A stretch of DNA of 39,185 nt from an uncultured Lachnospiraceae bacterium (GCA_910577955.1 CAJTNC010000027.1:1-39185); one strand, 5' to 3'; numbered from the stretch's first letter, positions 1 to 8,349 are shown. Program-made: numbers and translations. The notes: a model not told the origin generated them from the letters alone.

Positions 1-187
1 ACAGACACTAACTGCCAAATCCTATATTTAAATCAATGTGTTTTGCTCATCTCTACTTTATATCACATTAATTTATAATTCGTTACAAAAATTATGGTTT
101 TTCTAAATGTAAATTAATAAAGTACAATACTCAATCGCATAGATTGACTTATCATATCTCATTCTTTCTATGGCTATGTTAGTATCT
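1..187. other. AT-rich non-coding stretch at window edge
   Basis: No supported gene, RNA or clear hairpin is seen. It lies downstream of the minus-strand lipoprotein gene and is strongly AT-rich. It may be the remainder of an intergenic region that continues outside the window. Confidence 0.4.
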
Positions 188-745
188 TTATTTGCTCGGC
201 AAGGCGATCGTATCTGTTTCTGTACCGTCATTATGCGCAATGGTTACATCCAGCTTTGCGTAATTATCACAAAACGCCAAACCATAAATGTGCGAATCTT
301 CCGCAAGGTCATATGTTTTGATGACGTTCCCGTCATAGGTATGGATTTCCGACCAGAATGAATACACTGCGGTAGTTATATCATCGCTGTGCCATATCAG
401 ATTGTTTCCTATGATATCCTCATCAAAGGACTCGCTTTCCGTATCAAAAATACAATAAACGCCATTCTTCGGTCCGACATGGCACTCAATAACGATTTTT
501 TGCCCTACAGGAATTGCAGATAAAATGCTATTTATTGATTGATTCCGAGAGGAAACATCGTAATCATAAGTCCCATAATGGAATATAGATCCCTCAAAAG
601 AAAAACTTGCCTGTTCTAAAGTTTGCTGGCTGCCGCTCTGTGCGTTCGGAGATATTCCCTCCCGCAAATTCTGTCCCTGTCCGCACGAAGAAAGCCATAA
701 TACACACATGAGCAATACTACTGGAAATAAATATTTTCTTTTCAT
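188..745 (-). CDS. small secreted lipoprotein, unknown function
   Basis: A 185-residue predicted lipoprotein. The N-terminus has a basic start (MKRKYLF), a hydrophobic stretch and a lipobox ending LSSC at about residues 18-21, so the mature protein should be lipid-anchored outside the membrane. I chose the ATG at 745 because a GGAGGT ribosome site sits seven bases before it; an upstream ATG at 760 lies inside the recombinase remnant and has no such site. The mature part contains an Asp/Tyr-rich segment and the motif GPKNGVYCIFD. I do not recognise it with certainty; the C-terminal part reminds me of extracellular segments of BlaR1/M56-like sensor proteins from gut Firmicutes, but that is from memory only. 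The gene directly abuts a broken recombinase, so it may be cargo of a decayed mobile element. Confidence 0.75.
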   Translation of the reverse strand: MKRKYLFPVVLLMCVLWLSSCGQGQNLREGISPNAQSGSQQTLEQASFSFEGSIFHYGTYDYDVSSRNQSINSILSAIPVGQKIVIECHVGPKNGVYCIFDTESESFDEDIIGNNLIWHSDDITTAVYSFWSEIHTYDGNVIKTYDLAEDSHIYGLAFCDNYAKLDVTIAHNDGTETDTIALPSK

Positions 746-989
746 ACCAGATACCTCCACAAATGCCGTTTATTGTTTTGTTCTTTGATTGTTCCGATAT
801 TGCCTTTCTCAACCTCTGCAAGCATGGCTTGCAATCCCTCACGCTCAAAGATCGTGCCGGAAATCCCGTCATTAGTAAAGCGGCGTATGCCCGTAAATCC
901 GTTCTTTTCCGCATAATCCTCAAGCATTGCTTTTTGGTTGGATATGCTGTTGCTCTCGCCCTGTAAACTCGTCATCTGACGACCAGACG
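742..989 (-). pseudogene. N-terminal remnant of a large serine recombinase
   Basis: The reading frame 742-975 gives a stretch typical of the resolvase domain of Tn4451/TnpX-type large serine recombinases: QGESNSISNQKAMLEDYA, then FTNDGISGTIFER and EVEKGNIGT. Similarity stops at GNIGT (about 790) and is replaced by an unrelated tail that runs into the lipoprotein start. Upstream, the family consensus RLSxDDELQGE can be recovered only by removing one G near 984-985 and one T near 966-968, so the catalytic-serine region (RLS) is out of frame. The rest of the protein (catalytic helix, zinc ribbon, coiled coil) is absent. This is a dead fragment, presumably left by deletion and by nearby IS200 insertion. 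That it is a serine recombinase is secure; the exact frameshift positions are inferred from memory of the consensus. Confidence 0.75.
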
Positions 990-1029
990 AATAGACGTAG
1001 AGGAAAACGCCGAGAAAAACAGGGAAAAT

Positions 1030-1600
1030 GCCCGCTATGCGGGTGCGCGACGATTGTTATACAAAAATCACCTTTCCATTATAATAGGGGTGTTCAGGCC
1101 ACTATTAGAGAAAGGAAAGGTGATTTTATGGCAAAGCAAACAAATTCGCTCGCACATACGAAGTGGATGTGTAAATATTACATCATCTTCACCCCAAAGT
1201 ATAGACGAAAAAATGTCTATAATCAATATAAAACAGATTTGCGTGATATTTTAAAGCAGCTGTGCAGTTACAAGGGAGTGGAGATCATAGAAGGGCATCT
1301 TATGCCTGACCATGTGCATATGCTTGTAAGTATACCGCCGAAGATAAGCGTTTCATCATTTATGGGATATCTGAAGGGAAAAAGCGCCCTGATGATGTTT
1401 GACAGGCATGCAAACCTGAAGTATAAGTTTGGAAACCGTCACTTTTGGTCAGAAGGGTATTATGTTAGTACCGTAGAATTGAATGAAGCCACGATAAAGA
1501 AGTATATTCAGGATCAGGAGAGAGCGGATAACATGCAGGATAAGCTCAGCGTGAAAGAATATGAAGACCCTTTTAAGGGTCAGGGCAGTCGTCCTCCACC
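1030..1600 (+). mobile_element. IS200/IS605-family element (IS200 type, tnpA only)
   Basis: A short element with one Y1 transposase gene and no tnpB. The left side has a small hairpin, CCCGC-TAT-GCGGG at 1031-1043, of the kind IS200-type ends carry instead of terminal inverted repeats. A palindromic stem GACCCTT-TT-AAGGGTC at 1566-1581 lies in the 3' part of tnpA and may belong to the right end. Boundaries are approximate: these elements make no target duplication, and no second copy is in the window to compare with. Confidence 0.65.
1064..1127 (+). promoter_or_regulatory. hairpin sequestering the tnpA ribosome site
   Basis: A perfect 14-bp inverted repeat: AAAATCACCTTTCC at 1064-1077 pairs with GGAAAGGTGATTTT at 1114-1127, immediately before the tnpA ATG at 1128. 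A further TAATAG/CTATTA pairing (1082-1087 with 1102-1107) extends the structure. The 3' arm contains the whole Shine-Dalgarno sequence, so folding would block translation. This matches the known translational silencing of IS200 transposase by an internal stem-loop. Confidence 0.8.
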
Positions 1601-1655
1601 AGAAATATCTGTTTCATTTTGCCGCCTTTCCGCACATTTTTTCCCTGCTGAATGA
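1128..1655 (+). CDS. tnpA: IS200-type Y1 transposase
   Basis: Single-strand transposase of the HUH (Y1) superfamily. Visible hallmarks are KYYIIFTPKYRRK near the start, the metal-binding HUH motif in LMPDHVHMLV, and the conserved KYKFGNRHFWSEGYYVSTV segment followed by the tyrosine-containing helix (KKYIQDQE). The start is the ATG at 1128, with the GGAAAGG ribosome site buried in the leader hairpin. Family members end soon after the DPFKG motif, at about 150 residues; here the frame continues about 24 residues with no family character (175 aa in all). The 3' end may therefore have been altered or fused to flanking DNA at the element's right border. Activity cannot be judged from sequence alone. 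Confidence 0.85.
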   Translation: MAKQTNSLAHTKWMCKYYIIFTPKYRRKNVYNQYKTDLRDILKQLCSYKGVEIIEGHLMPDHVHMLVSIPPKISVSSFMGYLKGKSALMMFDRHANLKYKFGNRHFWSEGYYVSTVELNEATIKKYIQDQERADNMQDKLSVKEYEDPFKGQGSRPPPEISVSFCRLSAHFFPAE

Positions 1656-1751
1656 TCGCCGCCTCCTTTTACAGATATGACGATTTTCCCATGTTCTAGT
1701 TTTACTATAAGGCAGACAAAGCGGCAATACCTTTTTAATCGGAGAAACCCG

Positions 1752-1780
1752 ATGACTTTTTACACAAAAAATGTTACAAT
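1752..1780 (+). promoter_or_regulatory. putative promoter of the GNAT gene
   Basis: A TACAAT -10 element at 1775-1780 with an ATGACT -35-like hexamer at 1752-1757 (17-bp spacing), about 30 bases before the acetyltransferase start. The -35 match is only moderate. Confidence 0.4.
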
Positions 1781-1809
1781 AGCCACAGATTTTTTTAAGG
1801 AGGAGCGCT

Positions 1810-2289
1810 ATGATCACTCTTGCCGTAGCTGCAGATCTGCCGGATATACTGAATATTTACGAATACGCCAGAAACTTTATGATCAAAAACGGCAACCCCA
1901 CTCAATGGACAAAAGACTATCCGGGGGTGGAACTTCTCCTTAAAGATATAGCAAAAAAGCATCTCTATCTGTGCAGAGATGCCCTTTCGGTTTACGGCGT
2001 TTTCGCCTTTATCATCGGCGAAGATCCCACCTATCGGCTGATTGAAAACGGCGCATGGCTCTCCGATTCGCCCTATGGCACGATCCACAGAATTGCGGGA
2101 AACGGCACAAGAAAGGGGGTGCTCGCGGAAGCTCTCGCCTTCTGCGGACACCAAATCTCCCATCTGCGCATCGATACCCATCGCGACAATCTGATCATGC
2201 AGCATATCCTGCCGGCAGCCGGCTTTCAGAAATGCGGCATGATCTATCTCACCGACGGCAGCCTCAGGATCGCGTACGAAAGGCTGTAA
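1810..2289 (+). CDS. GNAT-family N-acetyltransferase
   Basis: A 159-residue cytoplasmic protein with the layout of the Gcn5-related acetyltransferase fold. An N-terminal helix pair (LPDILNIYEYARNFM) leads to a central strand with FAFIIGEDPTY, then IHRIAGNGTRKGV in the position of the acetyl-CoA pyrophosphate loop. The end has the usual IDTHRDNLIMQHILPAAGF strand-helix pattern (strand beta-5 and the neighbour helix). The consensus Q/RxxGxG/A loop is imperfect (GNGTRKG). An AAGGAGGAG ribosome site precedes the ATG. The substrate cannot be inferred. The gene is monocistronic and converges on the SpoIID-like gene with only 21 bases between the stops. Confidence 0.8.
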   Translation: MITLAVAADLPDILNIYEYARNFMIKNGNPTQWTKDYPGVELLLKDIAKKHLYLCRDALSVYGVFAFIIGEDPTYRLIENGAWLSDSPYGTIHRIAGNGTRKGVLAEALAFCGHQISHLRIDTHRDNLIMQHILPAAGFQKCGMIYLTDGSLRIAYERL

Positions 2290-2310
2290 AAATTTTGCGA
2301 ACGCCTTCCC

Positions 2311-3579
2311 TTATGTCCCCGGCTCCGATAACCTTGATACCGCCACATAGACGGCCGAGATCTTATACCATGTCGGATAGTCCACAATGCCCGAAACCGG
2401 CAGCCCGAAAATCCGCTGAAAACTTCTGACCGCCTCCGCCGTCCGCTGTCCGAAAATACCGTCCACCGACACCGTCGGAATAGCCGGATAGTTCTGGGCT
2501 ATGCGGTTGAGCTGCATCTGTATCTGCCGCACCTTATCCCCGCTTGATCCGACTGTCAAATTATAACCGGGCCACGAGGATGGCACACCGGACACACCCA
2601 CCGCAGTATTGATATACATGTTGCTTCCATAATAATACCGTATGATCTCTATGGCGGAGTATCCCTGATCCCCCAGATACTTGGAACCCCACTGGGACAG
2701 TCCGTTGCAAGTGACCGTTGTCCCGTTACAGTAGGATGTAAAGATCGGCTGTCGTATGCCCGGTCTGGAGAGATAATTTGCAAAGACTGTATCCACCAGA
2801 TAACTGATGTTGCTGTAGATGTTTCTTCCTCTCATCCATTTCTGATCGTAAGCCGTGGAGGATGTGATCGTAAAGTTTTTCCCCTGATTTCTATACCATT
2901 CCGTATAAACTCTGTTCAACGTAAAAGACATGATAGCCAGCACATTTGCGTAGATCGTCTGTTCCGGCCACGTCGCATAGATCTCTGAGGAGGCTACATT
3001 TTTAATATAATCTCTGTAGGGAACATAGTAGTTGGGAGCCGACGCATCGTTTGGCAATCCGTCATGCACCACGATAGTTTCCGGTACGACGACTCTGCTC
3101 AAAACGATCTCCCCGTCATCATCCATCGGTTTAACCTCATCCTCCTCTATCTTCGGCGGATAATCATAAAACAACGTGTGCGGCGGTATCAAAATGTCCT
3201 CCTCCGGCGCAGTCTCCACCTCTCTCGGTATCATGCTGACCGGCTGAACAGATTCCACCTCCGGCAGCACTTGTACTCCCTCCACCACAACCGGCTCATA
3301 GCCCGGCGCAGTCACGGTGACATTGTAATCCGCATAGGGCTGTTCTTCCCCCGGCTCTAAAGAGAAATCAAGCGGCGGCGCCGGCAATTCCACTTCCACC
3401 GTCTGTCCCGACTGGTTCGTTTCAAGTTCCTCTATAACCGTATCCGGCTCCCCCGAAAGCGTAACAGTAACTTTTGCATCCGTCACAGGGAAAAATCCCA
3501 GTGTGGAAGTCACGTTGATCTGTAATGTACCTTTGTCTGTATAATCATTCTGTGCGGTATGCACCCTGTTTTGTGACAT
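2311..3579 (-). CDS. SpoIID-like protein with C-terminal peptidoglycan-binding domain
   Basis: About 422 residues. The first 100 look like a beta-sandwich (INVTSTLGFFPVTDAKVTV, then VTAPGYEPVVVEGV), similar to carboxypeptidase-regulatory-like folds. An acidic linker follows, then a SpoIID/LytB-type domain at about 180-330: VPYRDYIKNVASSEIYATWP carries the conserved Glu, followed by IFTSYCNGTTV and LSQWGSKYLGDQGYS. A PG_binding_1 domain closes the protein (VRQIQMQLNRIAQNY, VDGIFGQRTAEAVRSFQ). SpoIID-type proteins are lytic transglycosylases of spore peptidoglycan remodelling. No signal peptide is visible, which is odd for a wall enzyme and suggests a mother-cell or spore-coat location. An alternative ATG at 3594 adds five residues; both starts overlap a terminator hairpin (separate entry). 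Confidence 0.8.
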   Translation of the reverse strand: MSQNRVHTAQNDYTDKGTLQINVTSTLGFFPVTDAKVTVTLSGEPDTVIEELETNQSGQTVEVELPAPPLDFSLEPGEEQPYADYNVTVTAPGYEPVVVEGVQVLPEVESVQPVSMIPREVETAPEEDILIPPHTLFYDYPPKIEEDEVKPMDDDGEIVLSRVVVPETIVVHDGLPNDASAPNYYVPYRDYIKNVASSEIYATWPEQTIYANVLAIMSFTLNRVYTEWYRNQGKNFTITSSTAYDQKWMRGRNIYSNISYLVDTVFANYLSRPGIRQPIFTSYCNGTTVTCNGLSQWGSKYLGDQGYSAIEIIRYYYGSNMYINTAVGVSGVPSSWPGYNLTVGSSGDKVRQIQMQLNRIAQNYPAIPTVSVDGIFGQRTAEAVRSFQRIFGLPVSGIVDYPTWYKISAVYVAVSRLSEPGT

Positions 3580-3580
3580 A

Positions 3581-3623
3581 AAAAATCCCCGCATATATTC
3601 TCTTACAAATAATATATGCGGGG
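3581..3623 (-). terminator. rho-independent terminator of the ABC/GH3 operon
   Basis: Perfect 13-bp arms CCCCGCATATATT (3587-3599) and AATATATGCGGGG (3611-3623) with an 11-base loop. On the minus strand they are followed by ATTTTTT. It lies 40 bases after the GH3 stop, so it should end that operon. It also overlaps the start region of the next gene: the ATG at 3594 is inside the second arm, and the GGGG before the ATG at 3579 is part of the stem. Confidence 0.85.
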
Positions 3624-3663
3624 CGGACTGTTTTGTGCATACCGGTCTGTCCGGACATGAAAA

Positions 3664-6444
3664 TCACTTTGTGCCTAAGCTGTCATTCCCTGTATATTCC
3701 AGCCATATCTTCTCTATCCGCATCCCGCTCTCCGCAAAATACAGCCGCAGATAATTGTTCACGCTGAAAAAAGGCTCCATAAGCTGCTCTAATTCCACAT
3801 ACTCTCCGCCTGTTCCATTTAACGTAAAAGTTCTCTGCAGAATACCGTTGGTAAAAACGGACAGCGATACCTGCGCCAGTTCCAATGCGTCTACTTTCAG
3901 CCGGATGCGGATCTTGTAGCGGTTCATTACTTCCGCCTGCAGACCGCAGACATAGGAATTCCCCCTCCTTGTATCAATTTGCGTACCGTCCAGTTCCAGC
4001 GTCTTATCTAACGCATACCATTCTATATCCGGAACCGCGCCGTCCTCTTTACTCACAACGGCAAAAGCTTCTTCCTCCTCTCTGCTCAGCCGCTTAAGAC
4101 TCCTGTCCATCACTGGCAGGCGCATCAGCACGCGCAGGATATTCGCGGCGCATCTCTGCAGATCTCCCCTCGTCAGCGTTCCGTTTTTCAGAGACTCTTC
4201 CAAATCATCCTTATTGGAATTTTTCTCCGCATCCTGCGCCACCATATAAATATCGTTCTGGCTCTTCACCATAGCCGACACATTGCGAACGCTTGCCGGC
4301 TCCCCTTCCTCATTGATGCTCGCCCACCAGTCTGTCATTACCAGTCCGTCAAACTTCCACTCCTCCCGCAAAATCGTAGTGACCAGATCGTAGTTTCCGG
4401 CGCTCCAAAGACCGTTCAGACTACCGTAAGTAGTCATAATCGCGCAGGCGTCCGTTTCCTTTACCGCGATCTCAAATCCCTTCAGATAGATTTCCCGCAG
4501 CGCGCGCTCAGAGACTGCGGAATTGTAGGTTCTGCGATTTGTCTCCTGATTGTTGGCGGCAAAATGCTTCAAGGCGCCTGTTACATGATATTTCCCCATA
4601 CCCCGCAACTGCGCGGCCGCTATTTTCCCGGTGAGCAACGGATCCTCCGAAAAATACTCAAAATTTCTCCCGTTCAACGGATGCCTGTGAATATTCATAC
4701 CCGGGCCCAGCAGGATGTCAATGCGGTTTTTCCGCAGTTCCGCGCCCTCCAGTTCATAGAGTTCTTCCACCAGCTTCTCATTGAACGTACTGGCCAGACA
4801 TGTTCCGTTCGGCAGGCAGAAACCGTACGTCCCGCAATCCATCCGGATACCAGAGGGGCCGTCCGCACAGCACCCGCAGGGAATCCCATAGCCGGCCAGA
4901 GAATCCGTGATCCCTCCGAACGCCGCCGCCGTTCCCGGTGTCACTTTCGGCGAACACATGCCCTCTCCCCGGACGATGCAGCACAGATCCTGATCGCTCA
5001 ACTGCCCGATAAACTGTTCTAATGTGACACATCCGTCATAGACATCCTCCAGCCGGTATCCGAGATTGCCCGAACAGAGTATTTCCCGCTTTTTCTCCCT
5101 GCCTCTTCTCTCTTTCATGCTATAAGTCCGCGTGGGCGCCTTTTCTCTCAAAATGACAAATCTGTCATTTTTGTCACGCACCGGTTTTATCCGTTCAAAT
5201 TCTTCCACCGGGGCTAACGCTTCCCTGCACATCCGCGTGACTTCTATCGCTTTTACTTCCATAGCGCCCACCGACTCCGCGCTGCGTACGTCTGTCCCCA
5301 CATAAAACCGATAAATGCCCTCTTCTAACACATAGCAGGACTTATATCCCGTAACGCCGCTGTCATCGTAGGATGCAAGATCGTCTTTTTTTACCTCTAA
5401 GTACAGGTCTTCTACCTCCCCCGGTCTCAGACACCTTGTTTTTGCAAATGCCGCCAGCTCCCTGACCGGTTTTCCCAGCTTTCCCTGAGGCGCACATACA
5501 TAGACCTGCAGCACTTCTTTTCCCGCCGTATGGCCTGTATTTTTTACACTGATTTCAATAATACAGCGCTCCTTTTCCACCGTCATGCTGCTCTTAAACA
5601 CAAAAGAAGTATAGGACAGCCCGAATCCGAAAGGATAGAGTACCTTATCTCGCGCAAACGTCTCAAAATAGCGGTAACCCACATAGATATCCTCCCGGTA
5701 GCAGTTGCCTGAAAGGCCGCCGAAATCGGGATCGGACGGATAATCCTCCAGAGAACGCGCGATGGTATCGGTCAGTTTGCCACAGGGATTTACCCTTCCC
5801 ATCAATACCTCTGTCACGCCATGACCGCCCTCCATCCCCCCCTGCCACACATAAAGCAAAGCCTGAGGGTCATAGGTTTTTACCCAACTCATATCGATAA
5901 TGCTTCCCACATTGAGCAAAACGATAACTCTTTCAAAAGCCGCGCAGACTTTCTTAAGCATCTCCTCCTCTGTCTTGGTCAACAGATAACCTCCTGCCTC
6001 CCGTTTAATGTCCCGGTCTTCCCCCGCTGTGCGCCCGATGACAACAATGGCTACATCGCTTATGGCAGCCGCCCGCTCCACCGTCCCGCGCGTAAGCGGC
6101 ATCTCCTGCTGACACCATGGTTCCATGGCCCAGCCGCTTCCGAAATCATAGGGGTGTTCTTTGATCCAGTCCAGATAGACCTGCTCTAATTCCCGGTTCA
6201 ATATCAGCTTTTCTTCTTTCAGAGCATCCAAAATTCCCACCACATATCTGGTGTTGATCATACCGCCGGAACCTGTTCCGCTCTTATAATAATCAAACTG
6301 TATCCTGCCGAATACTGAAATCCGCTCTCCCTCCCGCAGCGGCAAGGCATTTTTATCATTCTTCAAAAGAACAGCGCCCTCAGCCGCTGCCCTTATCGCC
6401 GTTTTTGCATATGCATCCCAATCTATTTCATACCAGTTTTTCAT
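3664..6444 (-). CDS. GH3 beta-glucosidase with swapped domain order
   Basis: A 926-residue cytoplasmic glycoside hydrolase family 3 enzyme (no signal peptide). The usual C-terminal half comes first: EGAVLLKNDKNALPL at about 22-36, the acid/base-type loop IGRTAGEDRD, WQGGMEGGHGVTEVL, YPFGFGLSYTSF, then an FnIII-like domain. The TIM barrel follows: DGPSGIR, GPGMNIHRHPLNGRNFEY, KHFAANNQETNR, and the nucleophile motif LVMTDWW with Asp705. This reversed order is known in a subset of Firmicute GH3 enzymes such as Butyrivibrio and Ruminococcus beta-glucosidases. Some 150 residues after the barrel form an extra beta-rich domain. It is the last gene of the operon with the transporter, 29 bases after the permease stop, so it probably hydrolyses imported beta-glucosides. 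Exact substrate is unknown. Confidence 0.92.
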   Translation of the reverse strand: MKNWYEIDWDAYAKTAIRAAAEGAVLLKNDKNALPLREGERISVFGRIQFDYYKSGTGSGGMINTRYVVGILDALKEEKLILNRELEQVYLDWIKEHPYDFGSGWAMEPWCQQEMPLTRGTVERAAAISDVAIVVIGRTAGEDRDIKREAGGYLLTKTEEEMLKKVCAAFERVIVLLNVGSIIDMSWVKTYDPQALLYVWQGGMEGGHGVTEVLMGRVNPCGKLTDTIARSLEDYPSDPDFGGLSGNCYREDIYVGYRYFETFARDKVLYPFGFGLSYTSFVFKSSMTVEKERCIIEISVKNTGHTAGKEVLQVYVCAPQGKLGKPVRELAAFAKTRCLRPGEVEDLYLEVKKDDLASYDDSGVTGYKSCYVLEEGIYRFYVGTDVRSAESVGAMEVKAIEVTRMCREALAPVEEFERIKPVRDKNDRFVILREKAPTRTYSMKERRGREKKREILCSGNLGYRLEDVYDGCVTLEQFIGQLSDQDLCCIVRGEGMCSPKVTPGTAAAFGGITDSLAGYGIPCGCCADGPSGIRMDCGTYGFCLPNGTCLASTFNEKLVEELYELEGAELRKNRIDILLGPGMNIHRHPLNGRNFEYFSEDPLLTGKIAAAQLRGMGKYHVTGALKHFAANNQETNRRTYNSAVSERALREIYLKGFEIAVKETDACAIMTTYGSLNGLWSAGNYDLVTTILREEWKFDGLVMTDWWASINEEGEPASVRNVSAMVKSQNDIYMVAQDAEKNSNKDDLEESLKNGTLTRGDLQRCAANILRVLMRLPVMDRSLKRLSREEEEAFAVVSKEDGAVPDIEWYALDKTLELDGTQIDTRRGNSYVCGLQAEVMNRYKIRIRLKVDALELAQVSLSVFTNGILQRTFTLNGTGGEYVELEQLMEPFFSVNNYLRLYFAESGMRIEKIWLEYTGNDSLGTK

Positions 6445-6473
6445 TTTTTCGTTCTCCTGCTGCCGATGATGGA

Positions 6474-7319
6474 TTACTCTTTCACACCCCCGAGCGTCAC
6501 GCCCGCAATGATATACTTTGAGAGCAGCAGGTACACAATGATAATGGGAACAATAGCCACCGTGATCATCATGTAGATTTTTCCCATATCAAAGTTCATA
6601 AAATCTGCGCCCCTGAGCGTTGCGATCAGGATTGGCACCGTCATCTTGTCTTTCGACTGAATTACCAGAGCCGGAACAAAATAGTTATTCCAGGACCCCA
6701 CAAAGCTGAAGATTGCCTGCACCGCGATCGCCGGCTTCATGATCGGAAGTACGATTTGATTAAATGTCCGAAATTCCCCCGATCCGTCGATCCTCGCCGC
6801 CTCCACTAAAGAGATCGGCAGAGAGGACTTTAAGTAACTATACATAAAGTAAAAAACCGCGGGCGAAGCGATGGACGGTATGATGAGCGGAAGCAGAGAA
6901 TCATACATTCCCATCTTTGTGATCAACCGCAGAAAGCCCATTGCCGTCACCTGAGTCGGCATTACCAGAATCGCCATGATAAACGTAAAAGCGGCTTTCT
7001 TCATCTTGAAGTCATAAACATACAAACCGTAGGCCGTCAAAGAAGAAAAGTATGTACAGATTGCTGCTGAGGATGCCGAAACGATCAGACTGTTCAGAAT
7101 CCCCCGGAACATCGGGAATGTCCCGTCATTTGCAATGCTCTTTAAGTTTTTCAAAAAAGCGTTGCCGGGCAGCGCCGAAAACCCTTTCTGCAGATCCGCA
7201 TGGGAGCGGGTCGCATTGATAATCAAAATATAGAAAAAGAACAGGCACATAAAGGACAAAATAATCAGTACGATATGCGCTATCACGTTCCGAAGATGAG
7301 CTGGTTTTTCCTGTTTCAT
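6474..7319 (-). CDS. sugar ABC transporter permease, MalG type
   Basis: A 281-residue inner-membrane permease of the carbohydrate-uptake CUT1 class. About six hydrophobic segments are visible, starting with IVLIILSFMCLFFFYILII after a short cytoplasmic N-terminus. The cytoplasmic EAA loop that docks the ATPase reads EAARIDGSGEFRTFNQIVLP at about residues 184-203. The C-terminus LLSKYIIAGVTLGGVKE is typical of MalG-type subunits. An AAGGAGG ribosome site precedes the ATG, and only three bases separate it from the upstream permease stop, so the two are translated together. No ATPase gene is in the locus; as in many Firmicutes a shared MsmK-type ATPase encoded elsewhere would be used (inference). 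Confidence 0.93.
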   Translation of the reverse strand: MKQEKPAHLRNVIAHIVLIILSFMCLFFFYILIINATRSHADLQKGFSALPGNAFLKNLKSIANDGTFPMFRGILNSLIVSASSAAICTYFSSLTAYGLYVYDFKMKKAAFTFIMAILVMPTQVTAMGFLRLITKMGMYDSLLPLIIPSIASPAVFYFMYSYLKSSLPISLVEAARIDGSGEFRTFNQIVLPIMKPAIAVQAIFSFVGSWNNYFVPALVIQSKDKMTVPILIATLRGADFMNFDMGKIYMMITVAIVPIIIVYLLLSKYIIAGVTLGGVKE

Positions 7320-7322
7320 ATC

Positions 7323-8279
7323 CTACCTCCTTCTCCTTTCTTCTTTCGCTTTTCTCTTTGCCGCAGCTTTAGACCCATCCGGATCGTCGTCGATCGTCAT
7401 TTTATACACGATGAAACACAGGATGCCGCTGACGATAAACAGATAGACAGACAGTGCGCCTGCCATACCGTAGTTTCTGCTCTTTAAGTGATTGTTTAAG
7501 AACATGATGAGCGTCATGGATGTACGGTCCGGGCTTCCCTGACCGTTTGTCAAAATCTGGGGCACATCAAACATCTGCAGGCCGCCAATCACAGAAGTGA
7601 TTAGAGTATAGGCCAAAATCGGCCTGATCTGCGGGAGCGTTATGTAGAAAAATCTCTGTATGCCGGTACAGCCGTCTAAATCGGATGCCTCAAAGATGTC
7701 CACACTGATCCCCATGATCGCCGCCATCAGCATGATCGTCGTATTGCCAAACCACATCAAAAAATTCATCAGGCCAACTAAAGACCTTGTACCGCCTACA
7801 GTTCCCATAAAGTCAATCGCATCCTTCGTGATGCCCATAGACAGTATGATCGAGTTCACGGGGCCGTTTGTCGAAAACATCGTGAAGAACAACATAGCAA
7901 AAGCCGATGCCATAATCAGATTCGGCAGATAAATAACTACCTTGAAAAACTGTTTTGCATGAATCTTCATACGGATATCGGTAAACCATACCGCAAGCAG
8001 AAGAGCCACAAGAATCTGAGGGATAAAACCGATAATCCACAAAATCAGCGTGTTGCCCCCGTATTTTAGCATATCCGACTTTAACAGTTCACCGTAATTT
8101 GTCATCCCGATAAAATTCGGGCCAATCTCCTTGATCCCCGAGCGATAATATTCAAAGAAACTGTAGCGTATTGTATCCACCAGCGGGATCAAAGAAAAGA
8201 TGAAAAAACTTACAAAAAACGGGAGAATAAAAATATATCCCCATTTTGAGTAGTCGATGCTTTTATTTTTTTTCTTCAT
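7323..8279 (-). CDS. sugar ABC transporter permease, MalF/UgpA type
   Basis: A 318-residue membrane protein, partner of the MalG-type permease. It has a lysine-rich N-terminus, a first membrane segment (GYIFILPFFVSFFIFSLIPL), and further segments around 75-100, 110-135, 160-190, 220-245 and 275-295. The EAA loop reads EASDLDGCTGIQRFFYITLP. The C-terminus is a charged tail rich in Lys and Arg. The start has an AAAGGAG ribosome site. It is transcribed with the binding protein upstream, from which it is separated by an intercistronic hairpin. Confidence 0.93.
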   Translation of the reverse strand: MKKKNKSIDYSKWGYIFILPFFVSFFIFSLIPLVDTIRYSFFEYYRSGIKEIGPNFIGMTNYGELLKSDMLKYGGNTLILWIIGFIPQILVALLLAVWFTDIRMKIHAKQFFKVVIYLPNLIMASAFAMLFFTMFSTNGPVNSIILSMGITKDAIDFMGTVGGTRSLVGLMNFLMWFGNTTIMLMAAIMGISVDIFEASDLDGCTGIQRFFYITLPQIRPILAYTLITSVIGGLQMFDVPQILTNGQGSPDRTSMTLIMFLNNHLKSRNYGMAGALSVYLFIVSGILCFIVYKMTIDDDPDGSKAAAKRKAKEERRRR

Positions 8280-8305
8280 AAAACATCACTCCTTTCCTCC
8301 GGATC

Positions 8306-8329
8306 ACTGCGGGGCAGACGCCCCGCAGT
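8306..8329 (-). repeat. intercistronic hairpin between binding protein and permease
   Basis: Perfect 10-bp stem ACTGCGGGGC (8306-8315) / GCCCCGCAGT (8320-8329) with a 4-base loop and no T-run. Such GC-rich stems after binding-protein genes stabilise the upstream message or partly stop transcription, so that the binding protein is made in excess over the permeases. That role is inferred. Confidence 0.7.
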
Positions 8330-8349
8330 TCAGTATCTGCAATGACAGT

